Part shown: positions 51,842 to 58,051 of the stretch, one piece after another
Layout: each line of letters starts with the position of its first letter
Numbering within the stretch: the stretch's first letter is position 1
Origin: an uncultured Christensenella sp.
GTDB lineage: Bacteria; Bacillota; Clostridia; Christensenellales; Borkfalkiaceae
Reading direction: 5' to 3'
Length of the DNA stretch: 58,051 nt
NCBI GenBank assembly: GCA_910586035.1
Contig: CAJUHT010000011.1
Coordinates: forward strand, 1-58,051
Program-made: the position numbers and the translations under genes
Notes under the pieces: model-generated
Database searches by the model: none
What the model was told of the DNA's origin: nothing
Seen by the model: the letters and a program-made list of their open reading frames with translations, nothing else

Positions 51842-53317
51842 ATGAAAAATATAAGGGTCAAAAACAAGTTAATCTGTGTTTTTATTTCTCTGTTGTTGAT
51901 TATAATCGCGTTTATCGGCGGGCAGGGGTTCTCCCCTGCCTTTGCTGATAGTTCGGCAAATAACAGTATATTAACAGACTTGCAAAAAGACAGTAATTTT
52001 AATATATATAATTATCTCGATAATTCTAATGATTTTAACGTGCAAATCATTCAAGTTGCGGAAAGTAAGCAAGGCGGGTTGTATGTTTATACCTATCAGC
52101 CGTGCCAAAAAACAACGTATTTGTTTGCAACGAAAATCAGTATGTCTTTAACCGATAAAATGGGCGGCGTCCTCGACCCCGAAACAGAACTTACTGATAA
52201 AGATAAGCCTGATTTATATGACTTGAAATGTGTAGGTATAAATGGGGTTTTTGGCAAATATCTTGTTCAAGATTTTAAAGTAACCGCCGAAGCAACCCGT
52301 TACTATAACATTGCTACTATTTATCGTAAATACCTTGACGGCATAGACAAAAAGCCCGAGGGCGATAACACTACGCAAGGTAAAGGCTGTACTGTCGGTC
52401 AACTGTGGGAAGTTACGGGGTCGGGCAAAAGTATCAATTATGATATGACTTTGCGCGAAACAATAAAAATTGATAATCAGTACATAAGTTTTTTACGTTA
52501 TTCGGACGGTTTTCAATTTGACGGTACAAAAAATACTGATGTGCATTTTTACGCTTTTTCTACCTCAAATGAAATAGATAATCTTCGTAGTGCAGATATG
52601 GTTTTTTATACTACTGCGTATAAGCAGTTAGCAGGACAAGCCGCAGACTGTGAGCCGCCTGTAAAACATACCGTTACCCTTTACGGCGAAGAATGTAGTA
52701 ATGACGGTAGTGGCTGGGGCGGTAAAAAATACACTTGGGACGTGCTATCGTCTACGAAAGACTTTATTGCAAATGCTGAAAAACAGGGCTTTGCTTTTGA
52801 CGCAAGCAAACGTGCGAAAATACTTGAAAATGATTGGATAATAAACTTCTACGATACAAAGCATACTACGGATGCAGGCGGTAAGGACGTGCTTATAACT
52901 GCGTTTATTCCGTTCGGCTGGATATGGACTATTGTTAACGCTTGCACTACTTCGGGCGAATATGTATCGGACGTAGCCCTTTTGCGCCTTGAATACGATT
53001 ACGGCGGTAAGGTTTACAATGTTGGCGTTGTCGGAGATATTGGCACTGGCGACCCCAACCCCGTAAACGCTGCTTTTGATTTTTTTGCGTACATATGGAA
53101 TTGTATTGTAAAAACGTTTAAAGGAACTGCAACGGCTTGGGAAATTTTTGTCGCTGTTTCCGTGATAGTAGTGTGCTTGGTTTTAATCGGTTTATTGCTT
53201 AAAGCCTTATCCCTATTTATTCCGTTCCTTGTGCCCGTTTGGGAAAAATTATGGTATGTTGTTACATTACCGTTTACGGGCATAAAAGCGTTGATAAATA
53301 AAATACGGGGTGAATAA
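51842..53317 (+). CDS. Candidate adsorption (pIII-like) protein with C-terminal membrane anchor
   Basis: The 491-residue protein has a signal peptide (cleavage expected after SPAFA, residue 35) and a long extracellular domain with many Tyr, Asp and Asn. A C-terminal hydrophobic region (EIFVAVSVIVVCLVLIGLLL then KALSLFIPFLVPV) is followed by a short basic tail ending ALINKIRGE. Signal peptide, large ectodomain and C-terminal anchor directly before a Zot/pI gene is the layout of filamentous-phage adsorption proteins. Sequence similarity to a known pIII is not visible to me. It overlaps zot by 1 base. Confidence 0.55.
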   Translation: MKNIRVKNKLICVFISLLLIIIAFIGGQGFSPAFADSSANNSILTDLQKDSNFNIYNYLDNSNDFNVQIIQVAESKQGGLYVYTYQPCQKTTYLFATKISMSLTDKMGGVLDPETELTDKDKPDLYDLKCVGINGVFGKYLVQDFKVTAEATRYYNIATIYRKYLDGIDKKPEGDNTTQGKGCTVGQLWEVTGSGKSINYDMTLRETIKIDNQYISFLRYSDGFQFDGTKNTDVHFYAFSTSNEIDNLRSADMVFYTTAYKQLAGQAADCEPPVKHTVTLYGEECSNDGSGWGGKKYTWDVLSSTKDFIANAEKQGFAFDASKRAKILENDWIINFYDTKHTTDAGGKDVLITAFIPFGWIWTIVNACTTSGEYVSDVALLRLEYDYGGKVYNVGVVGDIGTGDPNPVNAAFDFFAYIWNCIVKTFKGTATAWEIFVAVSVIVVCLVLIGLLLKALSLFIPFLVPVWEKLWYVVTLPFTGIKALINKIRGE

Positions 53318-54138
53318 TGATTACGATTGTATTCGCCCCGCCCCGAACGGGGAAAACGCTTTATATGTCAAGTGTTGCCCGTAATGTTGCCTTTGATAGA
53401 CAACGAATACGGGCAATGCAAAGCGAAATACTTTCAAAGCGTGCAAGCGGTTTTGAAAATCTTCAAACCATTCCGCAACATTGCGTTTCGGCAAACTATG
53501 ATTTGTGCTTGCGCAAGTTCGGTTATCGCCCCCGTTTAAGTCGGCGTATAAACCCGTTTAAGTTAGGCTTTGCAAATCAATTTGTGGAAACGCACTTTAA
53601 TATCCCTTATGAGTGTATTTTCATAGACGAAGCGCAAAAGTATTTGAATAGCCGTATGTCAATGTTTTACCCTGATTGGCAAAGCCGTTGGTACGAACAG
53701 CACGGGCATAACAATCTTGATATTTATCTTGCAACGCAACGCCCTATGCTTATTGACGTGAATATCCGTGAATTAGCACAGTTTACGGAAATAGTCAAGT
53801 GTGATTTGCGTTATGATAAATTCGGCAAGGTGTGCGGTTTTAAAGCGTTGCTTCGGCATATTGAAAATAGCGGGCTTTTTGATAAATATATGTCAAGCGG
53901 TAAAACGGACAAGTCCTGCTATACAGGAAGTGTTTATGAAGATTATTTTGACGTTTCCGCTTGCTATGACCACCAAAGTTGTAAACCGAAGTTTTATGAT
54001 TGTCATATGGACGAAGATTTTGATTATTCCCCCGCTATACCTTATGGCGGTACTATGGACGGGTATATAAAATATCTCGAAGAAACGGACGACGAACTCC
54101 CGCAGGGGTTCTACCGTAAAGGCGGTTCACTATGTTGA
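53317..54138 (+). CDS. Zot/pI-type phage assembly ATPase
   Basis: A 273-residue P-loop protein of the Zonular occludens toxin / inovirus pI family, which drives extrusion of filamentous virions. It has Walker A APPRTGKT (residues 7-14), Walker B ECIFIDEAQKYLNSR (about 99-113) and the family block NNLDIYLATQRPMLIDVNIR. Unlike typical pI/Zot proteins I see no transmembrane helix; the C-terminus is Asp/Glu-rich and soluble. A membrane partner, perhaps the preceding gene product, may provide the anchor. The toxin name is historical and no toxin activity is implied. Confidence 0.88.
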   Translation: MITIVFAPPRTGKTLYMSSVARNVAFDRQRIRAMQSEILSKRASGFENLQTIPQHCVSANYDLCLRKFGYRPRLSRRINPFKLGFANQFVETHFNIPYECIFIDEAQKYLNSRMSMFYPDWQSRWYEQHGHNNLDIYLATQRPMLIDVNIRELAQFTEIVKCDLRYDKFGKVCGFKALLRHIENSGLFDKYMSSGKTDKSCYTGSVYEDYFDVSACYDHQSCKPKFYDCHMDEDFDYSPAIPYGGTMDGYIKYLEETDDELPQGFYRKGGSLC

Positions 54139-54398
54139 ATTACAACAAAAATAAACTTATAAATAAATGTCTTGTAACCTATTACGAAACTTTTGCGCAT
54201 ACGCTCGATACTTCGGACTATGTACCCGAAAAGTACAACGATAAAATTTTGAAATACATATTCAAAAATATGAAACGGCAATTCCGTAAGATTGATAAGG
54301 AAGATAAGATTTATCAAGCGGAACAGCGCAAAAAAGCCCGTTTAAAGGCTAAACAGTCAAAGAAAAATACTAATAAGGAAGATAAAAACAATGATTAA
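54132..54398 (+). CDS. Small basic hypothetical protein
   Basis: 88 residues, highly charged (KNMKRQFRKIDKEDKIYQAE, QRKKARLKAKQSKKNTNKED), without membrane helix. It overlaps zot by 7 bases and the next gene by 8, so it is in the same translation-coupled block. No family was recognised. Confidence 0.5.
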   Translation: MLNYNKNKLINKCLVTYYETFAHTLDTSDYVPEKYNDKILKYIFKNMKRQFRKIDKEDKIYQAEQRKKARLKAKQSKKNTNKEDKNND

Positions 54399-54840
54399 AA
54401 AGAATAATCGTAGCCGTAGGGGTGGCGGTTGGGCAAAAACTAAAAAATATCCGCACGAAAGACACCCTGCAAACTATGTGCGCAAAGTCGGCGATAAAAT
54501 TGAGTACATAACATTTACACATTCGCCGCAAATACAGTTGTCTAACGGCGCAGTAATTCAAACCGTGCCTATGGCTGATAACGTAAGTAAGAAAGAACGT
54601 GAAAAGGCAAAGCGCGAGGGCAAAACACGTTTTGAAACACGTTCGTATGCATATCCCGTTGTATTTGTCGGGCAACGTTCCGCATTAAGTAATGAAATTA
54701 ACGGCGAGTTTGACCCCGTTCCGTTTGACAAGGCGCGTATTGAAACAATGTTTAAAGTGTTTCCCCGTGTTCCCGTTGTTGTTACGGGTGGCAAAGGTCA
54801 ATATAAAAAGCATAAGAGTAGCAAAAAGTCCCCGAAATAA
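54391..54840 (+). CDS. Basic hypothetical protein
   Basis: 149 residues with basic ends (MIKKNNRSRRGGGWAKTKKY and GQYKKHKSSKKSPK) and a central part TFTHSPQIQLSNGAVIQTVP followed by FETRSYAYPVVFVGQRSALS. It may bind nucleic acid. It overlaps the preceding gene by 8 bases and is the last gene of the block before a structured intergenic region. Confidence 0.5.
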   Translation: MIKKNNRSRRGGGWAKTKKYPHERHPANYVRKVGDKIEYITFTHSPQIQLSNGAVIQTVPMADNVSKKEREKAKREGKTRFETRSYAYPVVFVGQRSALSNEINGEFDPVPFDKARIETMFKVFPRVPVVVTGGKGQYKKHKSSKKSPK

Positions 54841-54857
54841 TTCGGAGACATAAAAAT

Positions 54858-54943
54858 AAAGAGTGCCACGAGCTAAAAAGCCTATTTGCGTGGGGGCTAC
54901 AAGCGACAAAACAATAAATGTTAAGGCGAGCCAAACACTCTTT
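54858..54943 (+). ncRNA. Structured intergenic region, possible small RNA or origin
   Basis: AAAGAGTG (54858-54865) pairs with CACTCTTT (54936-54943) around 70 bases that hold CCACG...CGTGG (54866-54870 with 54889-54893) and AGCC/GGCT pairings. The closing stem could end the zot transcript. The size and internal stems would also fit a small RNA or a replication origin. I recognise no known RNA family. Confidence 0.35.
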
Positions 54944-55004
54944 ATATGCTTATTATATGGCATAACTTGCCGTAAGTCAAATAAAAATAACAAACAAAAT
55001 AAAA

Positions 55005-55022
55005 TTGAAAGTACACTTTCAA
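55005..55022. repeat. Perfect palindrome TTGAAAGT-AC-ACTTTCAA
   Basis: 8-bp arms are separated by AC, located 18 bases before the next start codon and just before its AAAGGACGG ribosome binding site. A one-mismatch copy is at 50231-50248. It is likely a regulator or initiator binding site. Confidence 0.6.
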
Positions 55023-55040
55023 AAAAAGGACGGTTTAAAA

Positions 55041-55307
55041 ATGAAAAAAGAATTTTGTAGATATGCTATATATGACTGCTTGACAGGTGTTAGGCTTGTA
55101 TGCGGTGAAAAATATAAGATTAATCGCAGTTTGAAATATATAGAAAGTTTTCGGGGCTTGTGTACACGATTTAGAAAGGTTTCGGCGTATGGTCGTAAAG
55201 CCGTTATTAAGGGGCGTAACGTGGATATTGTGTATTGGTTTAAATCCCCCGTCCGTACTCCTGCTCGTTTTATAACCGAAGCTGGTTTGATTTTGGGGTT
55301 GCAATAA
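55041..55307 (+). CDS. Small hypothetical protein upstream of rep
   Basis: 88 residues, basic, with aromatic-rich sequence (EFCRYAIYDCLTGVRLVCGE, VDIVYWFKSPVRTPARFI). The ATG at 55041 has AAAGGACGG at good spacing; a longer in-frame start is rejected because it runs through the palindrome. It overlaps the next gene by 1 base. No family was recognised. Confidence 0.5.
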   Translation: MKKEFCRYAIYDCLTGVRLVCGEKYKINRSLKYIESFRGLCTRFRKVSAYGRKAVIKGRNVDIVYWFKSPVRTPARFITEAGLILGLQ

Positions 55308-55549
55308 TGTTTTCAGTAGACGATAAAATAAAATTTAATAGAAAGCGTGGTTCGCTGTTTGGCAGTGGCTATATTTTCGGCGTAAAGCAATATCGCGGAT
55401 ATGCGTTAAAGGACCGCAAGCAAAAACAAATTGCTAAAAAAGCAATAGACGAATTTTCCAAAATGGCACGGAACGGGGACGAGTTCGCAAAAGGCATAAT
55501 GTGCGGTATTAGAGATGCCGCGAACGAGCGCAAGGCAAAGAAACAATAA
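55307..55549 (+). CDS. Small basic hypothetical protein upstream of rep
   Basis: 80 residues, Lys/Arg-rich with a helical C-terminal half (KAIDEFSKMARNGDEFAKGI, ending NERKAKKQ). It overlaps the previous gene by 1 base. It sits directly before the two-hairpin leader of rep. No family was recognised. Confidence 0.5.
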   Translation: MFSVDDKIKFNRKRGSLFGSGYIFGVKQYRGYALKDRKQKQIAKKAIDEFSKMARNGDEFAKGIMCGIRDAANERKAKKQ

Positions 55550-55554
55550 ACTTT

Positions 55555-55612
55555 CCTTTTAAAAGGGAATTACCCGCAAAGCGGGTGCTATCCCCGCAAG
55601 GGGTGTTTAAAA
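55555..55612 (+). promoter_or_regulatory. Two-hairpin leader, copy 2, before rep
   Basis: CTTTTAAAAGGGAATT is followed by ACCCGC-AAA-GCGGGT and CCCC-GCAA-GGGG (a GNRA-type loop), then TGTTTAAAAG. It ends just before the GGGGCAATTT ahead of the rep ATG at 55623, so it could control rep translation. Confidence 0.6.
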
Positions 55613-55622
55613 GGGGCAATTT

Positions 55623-56771
55623 ATGAACGCAAGCAATTTAATACCAACGGACGACTTAACGGGTTGTCCGTTCCCCCTTTTCGGCTCTTCGGTGCAACCG
55701 CCGAAAAAGGTTTATAAAATTTACAATGACGGCGGTCATTATATCGCAACGCAGGTATTCCGTCCGTATAACCGTAAACCGCAAGATTTACCGCCTAAAC
55801 GCAATAAATCAGCCGATTACACGGACGAACAAAAAGCAACGATTTTACGCCGAATAATGCGTGATAAGCGAAAAGAACTCGGTGCAGACGGCAAAAAGAA
55901 AGATAAAAATGCAGTCGATAAAATAGACTTGTCTACGGCGTTCAGCGGTAAGCACTGTTCCCGCTCTGCTCTTGACATACTTTTTGACAGCCTGTATTTT
56001 ACCGCTTTTAAGCAAGGTTTAAAGGATAATAAACTTGATAAGCCTATGACGGACTTTATAAGGACGGGCATATTAAAGTTATATCCCGAAATGAACGGGC
56101 TGGACGAGTATATCGCGGATAAGATAAAGCGTAAGTTAAATAACTTGCACCACCGTAAAAAGCGGTTTAGGCGCAAAGCAAACTTAAATAATTGGAATTA
56201 CTTTGTAACGTTCACTTATGACGATACAAAGCATACCGAAGAAACGTTTAAAAAGAAATTGCGGAAATGCCTTTCAAACCTGCACACCCGCAGGAATTGG
56301 AAATATATGGGCGTATTTGAAACTGCGCCCGACACAGGGCGTTTGCACTTCCACGGGCTTATTTACGTGCCTGCGGGTGAAATGCTCGGAACGATAACGG
56401 AAATACAAGATTACAGCACTGCACAAGGAAAAATGCAGACAAGGAATGAAAACAAATTTTTTGCCGACAACTTCGGCAGAAACGATTTTTGCGAAGTGAG
56501 TAAAAGCGAAATGAAAAACGGAAAACGAACGGAATATATTTTAAAGTACATAGGAAAGACTAACGAACGTATTTGTTATTCGCGGGGCATACCAACGGAA
56601 ATTTGTAAGGCACTTGACGGCGACGATATTATTACGAAAATGCGCGATTTCGGCACAAAGTACATATTATTTGACGATATAGTCGATTGGGAACGCGATA
56701 TAATGCGTTACCGCTTTAACAAGCAAATGTCAATAACAGACCTGCTATGTAACCCGCCTTTAACGGCTTAA
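55623..56771 (+). CDS. HUH-endonuclease rolling-circle replication initiator
   Basis: The 382-residue Rep protein nicks the origin and starts rolling-circle replication. Motif I is YFVTFTYDD (about residue 193-201). The HUH motif is RLHFHGLIYV, with His 242 and 244. The nicking tyrosine is expected in YILKYIGK (about residues 305-309). The N-terminal 180 residues are basic and may contact DNA. The fold and motifs match replication proteins of small ssDNA phages and rolling-circle plasmids. It sits between the two-hairpin leader and the 330-base region with the 19-bp inverted repeat. Confidence 0.85.
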   Translation: MNASNLIPTDDLTGCPFPLFGSSVQPPKKVYKIYNDGGHYIATQVFRPYNRKPQDLPPKRNKSADYTDEQKATILRRIMRDKRKELGADGKKKDKNAVDKIDLSTAFSGKHCSRSALDILFDSLYFTAFKQGLKDNKLDKPMTDFIRTGILKLYPEMNGLDEYIADKIKRKLNNLHHRKKRFRRKANLNNWNYFVTFTYDDTKHTEETFKKKLRKCLSNLHTRRNWKYMGVFETAPDTGRLHFHGLIYVPAGEMLGTITEIQDYSTAQGKMQTRNENKFFADNFGRNDFCEVSKSEMKNGKRTEYILKYIGKTNERICYSRGIPTEICKALDGDDIITKMRDFGTKYILFDDIVDWERDIMRYRFNKQMSITDLLCNPPLTA

Positions 56772-56973
56772 CAACGGCAAAAAACAGAATACGAAAAATG
56801 TCTTTACACCTATGCACGCATACGGTGTTTTTTGGCGTTGTCCGCAAGGTGTTATTTTGCCGTTTACGGCAATGTTTTACTGCTTCGGGGTTGTGTATGG
56901 GGCGTGGTTTACCCCGCCCCTTACCTGTGCAAACTGCTTTTGCGTTGGTAAAATCGGTCTGTCGGTCAGCAAA

Positions 56974-57038
56974 ACAGCGCGCCACCTTGTTACGGGGCGC
57001 GAAGCGCACCGCTCGTCTATAACAAGGTGGCGCGCTGT
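56974..57038. repeat. Perfect 19-bp inverted repeat between rep and the transposase gene
   Basis: ACAGCGCGCCACCTTGTTA (56974-56992) and its exact complement (57020-57038) enclose 27 bases that contain a small GGGCGC-GAA-GCGC hairpin. There is no T run, so it is not a standard terminator. In filamentous phages this intergenic place holds the origins and the packaging hairpin. An attachment or transposase-binding role is also possible. Apart from this, 56772-57101 holds GC-rich non-coding sequence. Confidence 0.75.
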
Positions 57039-57101
57039 ACTCTCTCGGTTAAAACTCAATAGAAAATCAACAATATACAAACGAAAAGGACGGTGATTTT
57101 T

Positions 57102-58051
57102 ATGAAAAAGAAAGGAACAAAAAATCTAACTTATACACAACGCTTACAACTTGAAACACTTATTAACGCAGGACTACATAAAAAGCAAATCGCAAAACAA
57201 TTAGGCTTATGCCTTGCAACGGTTTACAATGAACTTAAACGGGGTAAATGCACGCAAAAGAAAATTAGTTATACGGACTATTGGGGCGAAAATCATTATA
57301 AAATCGTTACGGCATATAGTCCTAATATTGCGCAGGATAACTACCGTATGAATATGACTGCTTGCGGTGCGCCGTTAAAAGTCGGCAATGATTATGATTT
57401 TGTCCGCTACGTTGAAAAACGGGTAACGAAAGATAAGATTTCCCCGTGTGCGGTTGCGGGTGAAATTAAGCGTAATAGACTTTGTAAAACGATTGTAAGC
57501 AAAACTACAATGTACCGCTATATTTCTATCGGTCTGTTTATGAATATTCATATGCGTGATTTGCCTTTCGGTAGCCGTGTAAAGCATTACCGCAAAGCGA
57601 TTGCAAAGCGTGCGCCAAAGGGCACAAGCATAGAAAAACGCCCTGCGGAAATTACCGCGCGTGATACCTTTGGGCATTGGGAAATGGACTGCGTTATCGG
57701 CAAGCAAGGCACGCAGGAAACGCTGTTGACTTTTACCGAACGATTAACACGTTATGAAATCATTTATAAAATGCCTAATCATAAAACCGCAACAGTCGTA
57801 CATTTTGTCAATAAACTTGAAAAGCAATTTGGAAAGGGTTTTCGTAAAGTTTTTAAAAGTATAACCGTTGATAACGGCGTAGAATTTTCGGACTTTAACG
57901 GACTTGAAAAGTCTATATACGGCGGTAAGCGTACAAGCGTTTATTACTGCCACCCGTATTGCTCTTGTGAGCGTGGCTCAAATGAACGGTTAAACCGTGA
58001 AATTCGCCGACTGCTTCCGAAAGGTACGGACTTTTCAAAAGTCAACGATAA
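57102..58051 (+). CDS. IS30-family DDE transposase/integrase, cut by the window edge
   Basis: An open frame runs from the ATG at 57102 to the last base (316 codons, no stop). The N-terminal HTH is of the HTH_38 type (LTYTQRLQLETLINAGLHKK, QIAKQLGLCLATVYNELKRG). The DDE catalytic domain has HWEMDCVIG (first Asp, residue 196), ITVDNGVEFSD (second Asp, residue 257) and CERGSNERLNREIRRLLPKG. This is the IS30 pattern. AAAGGACGG upstream is the element's own type of ribosome binding site, which argues that it belongs to the phage-like element as its integrase rather than to an unrelated IS. Confidence 0.88.
   Translation, partial: MKKKGTKNLTYTQRLQLETLINAGLHKKQIAKQLGLCLATVYNELKRGKCTQKKISYTDYWGENHYKIVTAYSPNIAQDNYRMNMTACGAPLKVGNDYDFVRYVEKRVTKDKISPCAVAGEIKRNRLCKTIVSKTTMYRYISIGLFMNIHMRDLPFGSRVKHYRKAIAKRAPKGTSIEKRPAEITARDTFGHWEMDCVIGKQGTQETLLTFTERLTRYEIIYKMPNHKTATVVHFVNKLEKQFGKGFRKVFKSITVDNGVEFSDFNGLEKSIYGGKRTSVYYCHPYCSCERGSNERLNREIRRLLPKGTDFSKVND

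Larger units (their letters stand above)
48380..58051 (+). mobile_element. Integrated filamentous-phage-like (inovirus-like) element, right end outside the window
   Basis: From about 48.4 kb all genes read rightward, composition turns AT-richer, and codon use differs from the host. Many genes share the ribosome-binding string AAAGGACGG (before 48505, 55041, 57102). Key genes are a Zot/pI ATPase (53317), preceded by two exported or anchored proteins, an HUH rolling-circle initiator (55623), a candidate ssDNA-binding protein (49748) and an IS30-type transposase (57102). Size, gene order and the Zot plus HUH pair fit an inovirus prophage. A mobilisable plasmid-like element is the alternative. 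The left boundary is uncertain; the right one lies outside. Confidence 0.75.

Noticed and set aside
56798..57096. Overlapping short frames with a hydrophobic stretch (VILPFTAMFYCFGVVYGAWF) as a possible coat protein
   Set aside because: No ribosome binding site, no signal-peptide pattern, and the frame runs through the 19-bp inverted repeat. It is better read as non-coding.
57102..58051. An unrelated IS30 insertion next to the phage-like element
   Set aside because: No terminal inverted repeat is seen just upstream, and the gene uses the element's own AAAGGACGG ribosome binding site. The option stays open until the right end is known.

Overview
The window looks like a chromosome segment of an uncultured Clostridia-like member of the Bacillota. 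The reasons are the AddAB recombination nuclease, a NiaR-type (HTH plus 3H) repressor beside nadC and nadB, a feoA-feoA-feoB operon ending in a FeoB-associated Cys-rich peptide, an EFR1-type flavodoxin/ferredoxin, many lipoproteins with a Leu-x-x-Cys lipobox, and strong ribosome binding sites. Host genes are GC-rich at third positions and packed in operons with ATGA or TAATG overlaps. No rRNA, tRNA, T-box or CRISPR array was recognised.

Layout. 229-1101 is a secreted protein read leftward from a consensus promoter. 1428-9723 is a branched-chain amino acid operon: ilvB, ilvN, ilvD, a DUF4097-like gene, leuC, leuD, leuB and yggS. ilvC, leuA and ilvE are not in the window. 9789-11859 (minus) holds cardiolipin synthase and a membrane protein. 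12027-15482 (plus) holds an extended SDR, an EFR1 protein and two YbjN-like paralogues. 15552-23686 (minus) holds a Ca2+ ATPase, a small lipoprotein, a GT28-like glycosyltransferase and a large modular pectate lyase lipoprotein. 24656-27362 (minus) is nadB-nadC-niaR behind a promoter whose -35 box is covered by a palindrome. 28714-35321 (minus) is addB-addA. 36639-37667 is a KDG kinase, which fits pectin use together with the lyase. 37765-43927 holds membrane-protein paralogues, threonine synthase, a P-loop protein and an aminotransferase. 44167-47221 is the feo operon, with two palindromes bracketing its promoter. 47404-48294 is a cyclophilin-like lipoprotein.

Two accessory systems stand out. 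First, from about 48.4 kb to beyond the right edge the composition becomes more AT-rich and all genes read rightward: a SprT-like metallopeptidase, small proteins, a candidate ssDNA-binding protein, two secreted or membrane-anchored proteins, a Zot/pI-type morphogenesis ATPase, an HUH rolling-circle initiator and an IS30-type DDE transposase cut by the window edge. This is best read as an integrated filamentous-phage-like (inovirus-like) element that probably moves with an IS30-type enzyme. Its intergenic regions carry a perfect 19-bp inverted repeat, a duplicated two-hairpin leader and paired 8-bp palindromes. Second, small AT-rich single-gene units sit between host genes (about 23.88-24.65 kb and 39.54-40.30 kb, with related ends near 180 and 18.3 kb). 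They share the end motif AATCYCTAT. Two of them share a near-identical leader (terminator, promoter, Shine-Dalgarno) in front of unrelated cargo genes. They look like a family of mobile gene cassettes that I cannot assign to a known class.

Limits: all assignments are from reading the sequence and translations by eye, without database searches. The left phage boundary and the cassette boundaries are approximate.
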